In this document: in pieces, positions 29,654 through 38,176 of the stretch
How positions within the stretch are numbered: the first letter of the stretch is position 1
Layout: every line of letters begins with the position of its first letter
Assembly: GCF_044904665.1 (NCBI RefSeq)
Contig: NZ_JADIKM010000003.1
Location: 1-64,000 of the forward strand
From: Dyella_A ginsengisoli
GTDB lineage: Bacteria > Pseudomonadota > Gammaproteobacteria > Xanthomonadales > Rhodanobacteraceae
DNA length: 64,000 bases
Direction: 5' to 3'
Program-made: the position numbers and the translations under genes
The notes under the pieces: generated by a model
The model's database searches: none
Told to the model about the DNA's origin: nothing
The model's input: the letters and a program-made list of their open reading frames with translations, nothing else

Positions 29654-30169
29654 CTAACGAACCAAGCCGAGGTTGCGAAGCTGGTCCTCAAGTGCTGCAA
29701 CCGAGTCCCACGGCAGGATCGGCGAGTTCTCTCTCTCATCGGGAGGATTCGATGGCAGCTCGTTGGACCAGCCGCCGCAGCCCACAAGTGGGAGCAGTGG
29801 GCGCTTGTGCAACCAGGCCAGGCAGCCTTCGGAGATCGTGCCGGCGCGTCCGCCGATCACGATGCAGGCATCGCCGGCGAGCGCCATCAGCAGGTTTCGC
29901 GCATCGCCCATGCCGCACGGGATGACCACCGTGGCCGGCCAGTCGGCGGGAGGCATCTGATCCGGCGGCACGATGCTGACCACCAGCCCGCCCGCGCCGA
30001 TGGCTCGTTCGGCTGCAAATCGTGTGGCGGGACTTCCGCAGCCGCTGACAACCGTGACGCCCAGCTTCGCCAGCAGTGCCCCGGCCTCGCCGGCCCGCTC
30101 ATACGCGGCCGATCCCGGCTCGGCGCTCCCCAGAATGCACACTTGTGGACGACGGGTCGATGCGGTCAC
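29654..30169 (-). CDS. LOG/TIGR00725-family nucleotide-binding protein
   Basis: 171 residues with a Rossmann-like SLOG fold: VCILGSAEPGSAAYERAGEAGALLAKLGVTVVSGCG at the N-terminus and the phosphoribohydrolase signature as IGGRAGTISE, a variant of PGGxGTxxE. LOG proteins hydrolyse cytokinin-like nucleoside monophosphates; the TIGR00725 branch is less well characterised and may bind other nucleotides. The gene is bracketed by two copies of the AAGTGAACCTG element, which hints at acquisition by mobile or REP-type sequence. Confidence 0.82.
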   Translation of the reverse strand: MTASTRRPQVCILGSAEPGSAAYERAGEAGALLAKLGVTVVSGCGSPATRFAAERAIGAGGLVVSIVPPDQMPPADWPATVVIPCGMGDARNLLMALAGDACIVIGGRAGTISEGCLAWLHKRPLLPLVGCGGWSNELPSNPPDERENSPILPWDSVAALEDQLRNLGLVR

Positions 30170-30223
30170 GTGCGGTTGTCTCCTTGTGGTTTGGTGACGT
30201 TCCCAATAATCAAGAACGGGCTG

Positions 30224-30262
30224 GGTTCACTTTCTTTGGAGGTTTAAGTGAACCTGGCCCCG
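30224..30262. repeat. AAGTGAACCTG element, copy 2, with inverted arm
   Basis: GGTTCACTT (30224-30232) and AAGTGAACC (30246-30254) form a perfect 9-bp hairpin with a 13-nt loop, followed by TGGCCCCG. This is the palindromic form of the element seen once at 29629-29645 and looks like a REP-type sequence. Confidence 0.65.
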
Positions 30263-30286
30263 ACATCCTGATATTCATTTATTCGG

Positions 30287-31168
30287 TCAGACAACGCTGC
30301 GCTCATAAATCTCACGATCCAGCACGCAGTCTGCCGGCACCCCAGAGCTGCTTCTGCTCTCTGTAGGCAATGACTGAACGAATTTCACTACATCAGAAGG
30401 CGGTGACATGTAGTTCAAGCTGATTGAGCCATCCCGGTTCTGTGTACCGTGTTTAATTAGGATTGCAAATGCTTCGCCCCACGAGACGAATGTAATGTCT
30501 TCCTTTTTGCGAAAAAACTTTGTAGGCGCTAGTTCTTTACGAGGGATGCAAAGATAGTTAACGCGTGTGACGACGATAGGAATGCCATCGGGCCAAACCG
30601 CTGATGTTATGGTTGACCCGCCTAGATTAAAAAACATGATGCGGGGAACAAATTTTGAATCTCCTACACGAGCCTGAACTTGGGCGCGAGAAAAGTTCCA
30701 CCGCCACGCGTCGTGGAGCTGCGCGGTTGGGAGGTGGGAAATGCCATTTCTGTTTTTTTCATCTCTCAAAATAGACGCGTATCCGAATTCGTTTCCATGG
30801 GTCCATCCGGATAAGAGCTTTTCTGCTTTATACGCGCCGTCGCCCATGCCTTCCATTTGGGGATCGGAGACGAGGAGGTCGAAGTGCTTGACGAACGCAG
30901 TTACTTCGGGCTCTGCTTCAAAAATGAAGTAGCTCGGTCGGAAGTAGTTGATGTTCAGTGCGACCGGGAAATCTTTGCACTCATCGTCATCTTCCGTGGT
31001 CTGCTGCTCTGCCTGAAGCTCAAATACAAAGTAGACGCCAGTGTCTTCATTCTCGTACCACGCCTGGAGTCCCTCGCATTTGTAGTTCGGTCTGTCACGG
31101 AAGTAGGCATGGAAGTGTTCTTCCGTGAACGAGCCATTTCGAGGTTTGAAGTATAAGTCGTAACTCAT
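30287..31168 (-). CDS. Hypothetical protein, possible integron-cassette gene
   Basis: 293 residues, soluble, with no signal peptide or membrane helix. The N-terminus MSYDLYFKPRNGSFTEEHFHAYFRDRPNY is a motif I have seen at the start of uncharacterised proteins in proteobacterial accessory regions, but I cannot name a function. Base composition looks more AT-rich than the neighbours. It starts 10 nt from the attC-like site at 31178-31232, the usual arrangement of a promoterless integron cassette gene. The stop lies about 25 nt from the AAGTGAACCTG hairpin. Confidence 0.7.
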   Translation of the reverse strand: MSYDLYFKPRNGSFTEEHFHAYFRDRPNYKCEGLQAWYENEDTGVYFVFELQAEQQTTEDDDECKDFPVALNINYFRPSYFIFEAEPEVTAFVKHFDLLVSDPQMEGMGDGAYKAEKLLSGWTHGNEFGYASILRDEKNRNGISHLPTAQLHDAWRWNFSRAQVQARVGDSKFVPRIMFFNLGGSTITSAVWPDGIPIVVTRVNYLCIPRKELAPTKFFRKKEDITFVSWGEAFAILIKHGTQNRDGSISLNYMSPPSDVVKFVQSLPTESRSSSGVPADCVLDREIYERSVV

Positions 31169-31177
31169 ATCGGTAAT

Positions 31178-31232
31178 GTATAATGTTGGAATTAATCGGC
31201 GGCGGAGCCGTCCGCTTGGGTGACTGGTTAGC
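31178..31232 (-). other. attC-like integron recombination site
   Basis: Read on the minus strand: GCTAAC, eight bases, CAAGCGGACGGC, TCC, GCCGCCGATTAA, then a tail ending ATTATAC. TAAC-N8-CAAGCGGACGGC matches the R''/L'' half of classic attC sites (TAAC-N8-CAAGCCGACGCC), and CGGACGGC pairs with GCCGCCG leaving one extrahelical A, as attC hairpins do. The 3' end has ATTATAC where GTTRRRY is expected, so the site is degenerate. The stop codon of the upstream gene lies inside the TAAC, as is common in cassettes. Confidence 0.55.
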
Positions 31233-31806
31233 TTGCCGCCTCAGCCGCATGAAAGTTTGCAACTCGGATCCTCCGACGTATCTCTCTCTCAACGGCGGCT
31301 ATAGCGTATTGATACTCGCCACCAGGGATGTCTACGAGCACTTGCTGACAATGCTCACAAAGGAATTTTGCATGCGGCACCGAAAGTAAATAATTGTCCC
31401 GGCTATTGAGGTAGACCAACTCGCCTTGACAACTGGGGCACGAGGCCCATAGCTGAACGATCCGATCATCGCTCCAGGACCAGTGCCAACGCGCGCCAAA
31501 CATATTGTCTGACGTGTATGACCGGTGGGGTGATATGGAGGATTTGCTACGCAAATACGCCGAGGCCACTCGAACAAAAAAGACCGCCGCGAAAAATCCG
31601 AGCACAAGAAGAAGCCACCCGGGGACCTGATAGCTCGCAACGAGCGCGCCCCAAACAGTTACGACTAAACCCCAGAGCCAAATCAGAGCCAGTCTTGCGG
31701 GCGCCCAAACGTGGCTGAGAGCAGCAAGCAGGGCAGCTAGAATCAAGCCACCGACAACCGTGGCAATAATGTTGTTCCTCATCTGGTGCGATTCTGGTTG
31801 CGACAT
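31228..31806 (-). CDS. Membrane protein with C-terminal zinc-ribbon, possible integron-cassette gene
   Basis: 192 residues. Three hydrophobic segments (about residues 12-32, 38-58 and 62-82) are followed by a cytoplasmic domain with CPSC (123-126) and CEHC (150-153), which look like a four-Cys zinc ribbon, preceded by WHWSWSDDRIVQLWASCPSC. Similar helix-then-ribbon proteins occur in phage and defence contexts, but I cannot assign a family. Codon use is more AT-rich than in surrounding genes. Its stop codon is embedded in the attC-like site downstream, and GGCGTTAGC, like an attC 3' end, lies 12 nt before its start. Confidence 0.75.
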   Translation of the reverse strand: MSQPESHQMRNNIIATVVGGLILAALLAALSHVWAPARLALIWLWGLVVTVWGALVASYQVPGWLLLVLGFFAAVFFVRVASAYLRSKSSISPHRSYTSDNMFGARWHWSWSDDRIVQLWASCPSCQGELVYLNSRDNYLLSVPHAKFLCEHCQQVLVDIPGGEYQYAIAAVEREIRRRIRVANFHAAEAAS

Positions 31807-31819
31807 GTTCGCCTTAGAA

Positions 31820-31858
31820 GCTAACGCCTAGTAGCCCCCATCCCCGGGGTGTTGCACC
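31820..31858 (-). other. Possible second attC-like site
   Basis: On the minus strand, GGTGCAACA, a CCCCGGGGATGGGG hairpin and GGCTACTAGGCGTTAGC resemble a short attC ending in the R' box just before the start of the zinc-ribbon gene. The 5' half is weak. Confidence 0.3.
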
Positions 31859-31979
31859 GAGTATGCATGGCCCTCGATGCGGCGGACAAGCGGCGAATTT
31901 CCTCTTCCCATCAGGCGCTTGCGAGGTATTCGGGGCGTCAACCCGACTTGCGCCGGCAGGTGTTATACGGAGGATATAA

Positions 31980-32057
31980 ATGGGTACTCATTACGTCCGC
32001 GCGGGTGGGGGAGTAACAGGCGCGTGGCGGAGCAGCTATTCCGAACCCCCCCCATGA
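31980..32057 (+). CDS. Possible 25-residue small ORF
   Basis: ATG at 31980 follows GGAGGATATAA, a strong ribosome-binding site with good spacing, and reads MGTHYVRAGGGVTGAWRSSY and five more residues to a TGA. It overlaps the 3' end of the antisense oxidoreductase gene and passes through a run of eight C. It may be a real leaderless-context peptide or the remnant of a disrupted gene. Confidence 0.25.
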   Translation: MGTHYVRAGGGVTGAWRSSYSEPPP

Positions 32058-34099
32058 AAATGCCGCTTGAACGCCACCTCGCCCGTCACCGGCTCGCCTA
32101 ACTCCCGCGCATACCGATGCCCCGCATACACCGCATGGGCAATCAGCCCCGGCGCGTCGGAGTCGCCAATGTTGCGCACGCTCTGGATGCCGGCGTCGGC
32201 CCAGTCAGCCTCGCGTTCCAATAGCTGCTGGTACAGCGCGTCGTCGGGCAGGCGGGCGGTGACGGTGAGCACGGCGTCGACGGCGAGCGGTTGCTGGCGA
32301 TCTTCCCAGGCGTGGTCGAGGGTGAGTGTGTCGCCGTCGTAGCTGGCGACGGTGTGGGAGACGATCACCTCCACGCCGAGCTTGGCCAGGCGCTTGCGGA
32401 TGTGGCGGTAGTCCAGGGTGTTCTGGCTCCACGGGGCGAGGGTGTCTTCCGGGGTCACGTAGACCACCTCGCAGCCGTGGGCGTGCAGTTGTTCGGCGGC
32501 GATGCTGGCGTAGTAGAAGCCGTCGTCGTCGAGCACGGCGATGCGGCCGGCGGGGAGGCGGCCGTCCATCAGGTCGTCCAACGTGTAGACGGTCGGGTTG
32601 TCCACGAAGCCGGGGATCGCGGCGCCGTGGCTGCGGCCGTAGCCGTCGCGGCGCCAGTGGCAGCCGGTGGCGAGCACCACGTGTTCGGCGCCGAAGTCGA
32701 GCACGTCCTGCGCAGTGAGCGCGGAGTCGAGGTAGACCGACACATTGGTGAGCTTGTTGATCTGGCCGAGGCGCCAGTCGCGCACGCGCGCCCATTCGGC
32801 CAGGCCGGGCAGGCGCGCTTCGCGGGTGACGCGGCCGCCGAGTTCCTTGCGCGCTTCGGCCAGGCTCACCTCGTAGCCGCGCTGACCCAGCGCACGGGCC
32901 GCTTCCAGCCCGGCGGGGCCGCCGCCGACCACCAGTACGCGGGCGGGCTTGCTGACCGGGGCGATGCGCTCGGGGTGCCAGTCCTTGCGCCATTCCTCGC
33001 CCATGGTGGGGTTCTGCGTGCAGCGGATCGGCGAGATGGTCATGTCGCCGGAGACGCAGATGTTGCAGCCGATGCATTCGCGGATGTCGTCGATGCGGCC
33101 CTGTTCCACTTTCTTCGGCAGGAACGGGTCGGCGATGGACGGGCGCGCGGCGCCGATCAGGTCGAGCACGCCGCGCTTGATCTGCGACACCATGGTGTCC
33201 GGCGAGGTGAAGCGGCCCACGCCGACCACCGGCTTGCTGGTGACCTGTTTGACGAAGGCGACGAACGGCTCCTGCGCACCCTCGGCGGCGAAGCGCGAGG
33301 GCACCGAATCGTTGTACCAGGCGGCCACGTTCACGTCCCACAGGTCGGGCAGCTCGGCGAGCATCGCCACGATGTCCTTGGCTTCGTTCAATTCCACGCC
33401 GCCGCCGCCGAGCAGTTCCTCGGTGGCGAAGCGAAGCGCCACGCCGCAGCGGTGGCCGATCGCCTCTTTGGTGTCCTGCAGCACTTCGCGCAGCAGGCGC
33501 ACGCGGTTCTCCAGCGAGCCGCCGTAGGCGTCGGTGCGCTGGTTGCGGCGGCGCTGCAGGAAGTGCATCGGCAGCGAGAGATCGTGCGCAGCGTAGACGT
33601 AGACGATGTCCATGCCGGCGCGCATGGCGCGCACGGCGGCCTCGCGGTGCCAGCGGCGGTACTCGGCGATATCCTTCAGCGACATCGCGCGTGCCTGCGA
33701 GGGGTAGCCGTACTTGCTCGGCTGGTGGGAGGGGCCGATCAGCACCTCGCGCGAATACAGGTTCGACGCAGTGGGGCCGTTGTGCGACAGCTCCACCGCG
33801 GCCAGTGCGCCGTGCGCGTGCACCTTGTCGCACATCAGCGCGAGGGCGGGGATGTCGCGGTCGTCCCACAGCCGCGCCTCGACGTAGGGCGTGAGGTCGC
33901 TGCTGGGGTGGATCTCGCATTCCTCGGTGGACACCACTGCCCAGCCGCCCTCGGCCTTTACCTCGCGCATGGCCGCGTGGGCCAGCGGCATGGCGTGGCC
34001 CATGCCGTTGCAGTGCGGCACCTGGAAGAAGCGGTTCTTCGCGGTGACCGGGCCGATCTGCACCGGGGTGAACAGGATGTCGTAGCGGGGATCGCGCAT
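32036..34099 (-). CDS. DgcA/StcD-like FMN/Fe-S demethylase (NADH:flavin oxidoreductase family)
   Basis: 687 residues with the layout of trimethylamine dehydrogenase. An OYE-type FMN barrel (MRDPRYDILFTPVQIGPVTAKNRFF) is followed by the 4Fe-4S motif CIGCNICVSGDMTISPIRCTQNP near residue 342 and a FAD/NAD-binding half starting VLVVGGGPAGLEAARAL. Relatives of this length include dimethylglycine demethylase DgcA and N-methylproline demethylase StcD, which remove N-methyl groups; dienoyl-CoA reductases are a more distant alternative. A Rieske oxygenase of the betaine-demethylase type lies 3 kb away on the same strand, which favours a demethylase. A DgcB-type partner is not seen. Confidence 0.83.
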   Translation of the reverse strand: MRDPRYDILFTPVQIGPVTAKNRFFQVPHCNGMGHAMPLAHAAMREVKAEGGWAVVSTEECEIHPSSDLTPYVEARLWDDRDIPALALMCDKVHAHGALAAVELSHNGPTASNLYSREVLIGPSHQPSKYGYPSQARAMSLKDIAEYRRWHREAAVRAMRAGMDIVYVYAAHDLSLPMHFLQRRRNQRTDAYGGSLENRVRLLREVLQDTKEAIGHRCGVALRFATEELLGGGGVELNEAKDIVAMLAELPDLWDVNVAAWYNDSVPSRFAAEGAQEPFVAFVKQVTSKPVVGVGRFTSPDTMVSQIKRGVLDLIGAARPSIADPFLPKKVEQGRIDDIRECIGCNICVSGDMTISPIRCTQNPTMGEEWRKDWHPERIAPVSKPARVLVVGGGPAGLEAARALGQRGYEVSLAEARKELGGRVTREARLPGLAEWARVRDWRLGQINKLTNVSVYLDSALTAQDVLDFGAEHVVLATGCHWRRDGYGRSHGAAIPGFVDNPTVYTLDDLMDGRLPAGRIAVLDDDGFYYASIAAEQLHAHGCEVVYVTPEDTLAPWSQNTLDYRHIRKRLAKLGVEVIVSHTVASYDGDTLTLDHAWEDRQQPLAVDAVLTVTARLPDDALYQQLLEREADWADAGIQSVRNIGDSDAPGLIAHAVYAGHRYARELGEPVTGEVAFKRHFHGGGSE

Positions 34100-34116
34100 G
34101 GGGGCCTCTAATTTGT

Positions 34117-34203
34117 CGTCATCCCGGCGAAGGCTGGGATCCAGAGTCTTCGCATTTCAGCAAGGTCAAAAGTCACTGGATCCCGGCGTTCGCCGGGATG
34201 ACG
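34117..34203. repeat. Dispersed palindromic repeat, GTCATCCCGGC type
   Basis: CGTCATCCCGGCGAAGGCTG opens and CGTTCGCCGGGATGACG closes an imperfect palindrome between the permease and the FMN oxidoreductase, with GGGATCCAGAG and CACTGGATCCC inside. Confidence 0.8.
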
Positions 34204-34213
34204 GCAGTGGGAT

Positions 34214-35524
34214 TTACGGGGTGGTTGCGTTGGCCACCTGCGGCTTGCGGCGCAGCCGCATGAAGGCGTACAGCGGCAGGCCGGCGGCGATCAGGCCCAG
34301 GCCGAGCACCAGCGGTTCGTGGCCGATGCCGATGAAGGCGAACACCACGAACAGCACGCCGAGCACGGCGGCCGGCAGCACCGCGCCGCGCACCGTGCCG
34401 CGGCGCCACAGCACGATCAGCGCCAGTGAGCAGCACAGGTACAGCGGCAGGTTGGCGGCGGTGACCACGCGGGTGATGAAGGTGAAGGCCGACACCAGCG
34501 ACTTGCTGTAGCTCATCCACACCATCACCGAGGCCAGCGCGCCGGTGACCACCAGCGCCACCGCGGGCGCGCCGCGGCGGTTGTCGCGCACGAACACCTT
34601 GGGCAGCACGCCGTTGGCGGCCATGGTGCGGGTGAGTTCGCCCACCAGCAGCGTCCAGCCGTTGAGCGCGCCCAGTCCGCTGACCACCACGAACAGCGAC
34701 AGCCAGCGGCCGAAGCCGGCGCCGCCGAAGCGGTCCATCAGCAGCGCGAACGGCGCGCTGGCGTTGCCCAGCTCATGCTGCGGGATCAGCAGCAGCGGCA
34801 CGGTGGAGACGATGATGTAGATCACAGCGGTGAGCACGGTGCCCACCATGGTGGCGCGCGGGATGGTGCGGCCGGGGTCGTTCACCCGCGCCGCCGGCAC
34901 GCTGGCCGACTCGATGCCGAGCATGGCGAACAGCGCGATGGTGCCGGCGGCCATGGTGTCCTTCAGGCTGATCGGCGTGGTCGGCAGGTGCGCGCTGTAA
35001 CTGGCCGGCGAATGCAGCAGCACCCAGGCGCCGAGCACGGCGATGGCGATCATCGGCAGCAGCTTGAGCGCGGTGGTGACGATCTGCACGCTGCCGCCGG
35101 CGCGCACGCCGAGCAGGTTGATCGCCACGAACAGCCACAGCAGGCCCAGCGCGAACACCGCGGGGTGGATCACCTGCAGCGCCGGAAACACCACCGTGAT
35201 GTAGCCCACCGCGCCGGTGGCCAGCGCCGCGTTGGTCAGCCACAGCGACACCCAGTACGCCCACAGCGCCATGTAGGCGGGCAGGTCGCCGAGCGTGCGG
35301 CGGATGTAGCCGTAGGGGCCGTCGGCGTCGGGCAGGGCGTGCGCCAGGTAGGAGAACACCCGCGCCAGCGCGAGGCAGCCGAGCAGGGTGACGGTCCAGC
35401 CGATCAGCGCGTTGAAGCCGTACGGCGCGAGCGAGGCGGGCAGCAGGAAGATGCCCATGCCGATCACGTTGCCCACCACCAGCGCGGTGCAGGTCCAGAA
35501 GCCGATCTTGTTGCTGTGGGTCAT
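34214..35524 (-). CDS. APC-family amino acid/amine permease (AdiC-like)
   Basis: 436 residues from the ATG at 35524, with about twelve transmembrane helices. NKIGFWTCTALVVGNVIGMGIFLLPASLAPYG is the substrate-binding first helix of the basic amino acid/polyamine antiporter branch (AdiC, CadB, ArcD), and GIESASVPAARVNDPGRTIPRAT is the conserved loop after helix 6. It would move an amino acid or amine across the inner membrane. The location between the exported amidohydrolase and the demethylase suggests import of the cluster's substrate. Confidence 0.9.
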   Translation of the reverse strand: MTHSNKIGFWTCTALVVGNVIGMGIFLLPASLAPYGFNALIGWTVTLLGCLALARVFSYLAHALPDADGPYGYIRRTLGDLPAYMALWAYWVSLWLTNAALATGAVGYITVVFPALQVIHPAVFALGLLWLFVAINLLGVRAGGSVQIVTTALKLLPMIAIAVLGAWVLLHSPASYSAHLPTTPISLKDTMAAGTIALFAMLGIESASVPAARVNDPGRTIPRATMVGTVLTAVIYIIVSTVPLLLIPQHELGNASAPFALLMDRFGGAGFGRWLSLFVVVSGLGALNGWTLLVGELTRTMAANGVLPKVFVRDNRRGAPAVALVVTGALASVMVWMSYSKSLVSAFTFITRVVTAANLPLYLCCSLALIVLWRRGTVRGAVLPAAVLGVLFVVFAFIGIGHEPLVLGLGLIAAGLPLYAFMRLRRKPQVANATTP

Positions 35525-35583
35525 GGGGTGCGCCCGTGGCGGTGCGAGGGTTGGGTGTTCATGTGATGCGTGTGATTCCTCAG

Positions 35584-35668
35584 CGTCATCCCGGCGAAAG
35601 CCGGGATCCAGGGACTTCAGGCTTTTGAACTGCAAAGACGCTGGATCCCGGCTTTCGCCGGGATGACG
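35584..35668. repeat. Dispersed palindromic repeat, GTCATCCCGGC type
   Basis: CGTCATCCCGGCGAAAGCCGGGATCC and its inverted partner ending GCCGGGATGACG (35668) form nested hairpins upstream of the permease gene. Confidence 0.8.
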
Positions 35669-35746
35669 GAGAGGAGGCTTGTGCCTTTCCCGCAGAAGCA
35701 GGCCGAAGCAGCTGAGTCGTGCCATGAAAAATCCGCGACACGCCCA

Positions 35747-37039
35747 TCACTCCAGCGCAACCGGCTGCCCGGCCTTGATCACGCCGCGGATCTGCCGCAG
35801 GCAGTCGACGTCGTGCAGCGGATCGCAGCCCACGGCGACCAGGTCGGCGGCCTTGCCGGGGGCGATCGAGCCGAGTTCCTTTTCCTTGCCGAGCAGGCGG
35901 GCGGCGTCGATGGTGGCCGAGCGGATCGCCTGCAGCGGAGTCATGCCCCAGCGCACCATGTAGGCGAACTGGCGGGCGTTCTGGCCGTGCGGGTAGACGC
36001 CGGCGTCGGTGCCGAAGGCGAGGTGCACACCGGCCTTCACCGCCTTGCGGAAGCCCTCGCGCTGGGCCAGCGTGGTGTCCTCGTTCTTGCGCAGGATCTC
36101 CGGCGACCAGTGGTCGCGTGTGCCGACTTCCTCGATGTAGTCGCCGTCGTAGATGTCGGCCACCAGCCAGGTGCCGTGCTGCTTGAGCAGCGCGATGCCC
36201 TCGTCGTCGATCAGCGAGCCGTGCTCGATTGAGCGCACGCCGGCGCGGATCGCCCGCTTGATGCCCTCGGCGCCGTGCGCGTGGGCGGCGACGAACTTGC
36301 CGCGCCTGGCCGCCTCGACCACGGCGGCGCGGATCTCCGCCTCGGTGTACTCGGGCTTGCCCGGTTCGGTGCCGTTGGCCAGCACGGCGCCGGTGGCGAT
36401 CACCTTGATCAGGTCGGCACCGTGGTCGAGGATCAGGTCCACGTGCTTGCGTACTTGGTCCACGCCCCGCGACACGCCCCGGCGGAATTCCGGCGGCACC
36501 ACGGTGCCGGCGGGCAGACCGGTGATCTCGCCGCCGCCACCGGGCGCGGTGATGTAGGCACCGGCGACGAACATGCGCGGGCCGGGAATCTCGCCCGCGT
36601 TGATCGCGTCACGCAGGGCGATGTCGGCGAAGCCGCGGTACACACCCACGTCGCGCACGGTGGTGAAGCCGGCCTGCAGGGTCTTGCGCGCATTCATCGC
36701 GCCGATGAAGGCCTGCTGCGCCGGGCTGATCTTCAGCGGCGCGGCGATGTCGGCGGTCTCTGCCTCTTCGGAGATGTGCGTGTGCATGTCCATCAGGCCG
36801 GGCACTACGGTCCAGGCGGTCCAGTCGAGCACGCGCGCGCCCTTGGCCGCGTCGGCGGACCACGGCTGCACCGCGACCACCTTGCCGGCTTCGATCGACA
36901 CCGCCTGGTCGGCCAGCATCCGGCCGCTGTCGACGTCGAGCAGATGGCCGGCATGCACCACGGTGTGCTCGGCGGCGTGGACCGGCGCGGCGAGCGCGCA
37001 CGCCAGCGCGAGCAGCAGGACGGGCAGGGGCTTGCTCAT
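35747..37039 (-). CDS. Exported metal-dependent amidohydrolase (Xaa-Pro dipeptidase-like)
   Basis: 430 residues from the ATG at 37039, which overlaps the stop of the Rieske gene by 4 nt (ATGA). A signal peptide (KPLPVLLLALACALAAPVHAA) precedes an amidohydrolase barrel: HxH in LMDMHTHISEE, the metal-site Lys in GADLIKVIATG, HAHGAEGIKRAI, SIEHGSLID, and the catalytic Asp in FGTDAGVYPHG. The closest characterised relatives I recognise are the exported Zn-dependent prolidases that hydrolyse Xaa-Pro or N-acylated substrates. Coupling to the Rieske oxygenase suggests the two act on one compound. Confidence 0.88.
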   Translation of the reverse strand: MSKPLPVLLLALACALAAPVHAAEHTVVHAGHLLDVDSGRMLADQAVSIEAGKVVAVQPWSADAAKGARVLDWTAWTVVPGLMDMHTHISEEAETADIAAPLKISPAQQAFIGAMNARKTLQAGFTTVRDVGVYRGFADIALRDAINAGEIPGPRMFVAGAYITAPGGGGEITGLPAGTVVPPEFRRGVSRGVDQVRKHVDLILDHGADLIKVIATGAVLANGTEPGKPEYTEAEIRAAVVEAARRGKFVAAHAHGAEGIKRAIRAGVRSIEHGSLIDDEGIALLKQHGTWLVADIYDGDYIEEVGTRDHWSPEILRKNEDTTLAQREGFRKAVKAGVHLAFGTDAGVYPHGQNARQFAYMVRWGMTPLQAIRSATIDAARLLGKEKELGSIAPGKAADLVAVGCDPLHDVDCLRQIRGVIKAGQPVALE

Positions 37040-38118
37040 GCGTGGTCTCCCCGGGTGTGGACTGGCGCGGCGGCGTAGGCGGTGCGCAGCAGGTTGTGGA
37101 AATGCCACACGCCGCTCTCGCGCTTCGGGCACAGCCGGCCGGCGTCGTAGGTGCCGGAGGCCAGGCCGCGCTGCACCGCCTCGCAGATGTCGATGTCCTC
37201 CTGCTGCACCTCGTCGCTGAACTCCTGGTCGGCGGCGATGCGCGCCTGCGCGGCGGCGTCCTGCGCGTAGTAGTAGTCGAACTCCACGCGGCAGCGGTCC
37301 GGGCCCAGCGGCACGATGCGGTTGGTCTGCATGCGGCCGGGCATGATGTTGAGCATCACGTTGGGATAGACGAAGTAGTAGAACGCCTCGCCGTCACCGT
37401 AGATGTCCGCGCTGTTGCGCAGCGGCGAGGACTGCAGCGAGTACCAGTCGAACAGCTCGGTGTCGTAGGCGCGGTAATCCAGCACCTTCGACAGCCCCGG
37501 GTGCACGTGCGGCAGGTGGTAGCCCTCGAGGAAGTTGTCCACGTAGACCTTCCAGTTGCAGGCGATCTCGTAGCTGTCGCGGCGCAGGTAGCGCATCGCC
37601 GAGAGGTCGATCGGCGCGATGCGCTCGACGATGCCGCGGTAGACCGACTCGAACGGCGGCACGGAGGCATCCAGCGCCACGTACACCAGCCCCTGCCACT
37701 CGTGCACGCGCACCGGTGGCAGGCGGATCTCCTCGACGTTGAAGTCGGCGGCGCCCTGCATCTCCGGCGCGCTGCGCAGCTGGCCTTCCAGCGTGTAGGT
37801 CCAGCCGTGGTACTTGCAGTGCAGGGCGCGCGCGCCCTTGCCGTTGCACAGCGCCAGCGGCCCGGCGCGATGGCGGCAGACGTTGACGAAGCCGCGCAGC
37901 ACGCCGTCCTGTCCGCGCACCACGATCACCGGCACGTGGCCCACCTGTTCCACCACATGGTCGCCCGGCTCGGCGAGCTGGCCCTGGTGCGCCACCAGCT
38001 GCCAGCTGCGTGCGAATACCGCACGGTGTTCCAGCGCCAGCATCGGCTCGCCGAAGTAGTGACGCGCGGACAGGGCGGTGGCGTGGTCGAGTGCTCGGTG
38101 AAGTGTTTCAGCTGGCAT
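37036..38118 (-). CDS. Rieske 2Fe-2S ring-hydroxylating-type oxygenase (GbcA/choline monooxygenase-like)
   Basis: 360 residues. The Rieske cluster ligands are Cys81-x-His83 in VCRHRAG and Cys101-x2-His104 in CKYHGW. The catalytic SRPBCC domain has the mononuclear iron site in DNFLEGYHLPHVHP (His201, His206). The length and the DNFLEGYH motif fit the GbcA/stachydrine demethylase/choline monooxygenase branch, which N-demethylates betaines or oxidises quaternary amines, rather than aromatic ring dioxygenases. Its ferredoxin reductase is not encoded nearby. It is coupled to the exported amidohydrolase. Confidence 0.88.
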   Translation of the reverse strand: MPAETLHRALDHATALSARHYFGEPMLALEHRAVFARSWQLVAHQGQLAEPGDHVVEQVGHVPVIVVRGQDGVLRGFVNVCRHRAGPLALCNGKGARALHCKYHGWTYTLEGQLRSAPEMQGAADFNVEEIRLPPVRVHEWQGLVYVALDASVPPFESVYRGIVERIAPIDLSAMRYLRRDSYEIACNWKVYVDNFLEGYHLPHVHPGLSKVLDYRAYDTELFDWYSLQSSPLRNSADIYGDGEAFYYFVYPNVMLNIMPGRMQTNRIVPLGPDRCRVEFDYYYAQDAAAQARIAADQEFSDEVQQEDIDICEAVQRGLASGTYDAGRLCPKRESGVWHFHNLLRTAYAAAPVHTRGDHA

Positions 38119-38176
38119 GGGGTGCTCCGCGATCGGGATAGACTGGCGCGACGATCATTGCTTCGGGGGAGGCCAC

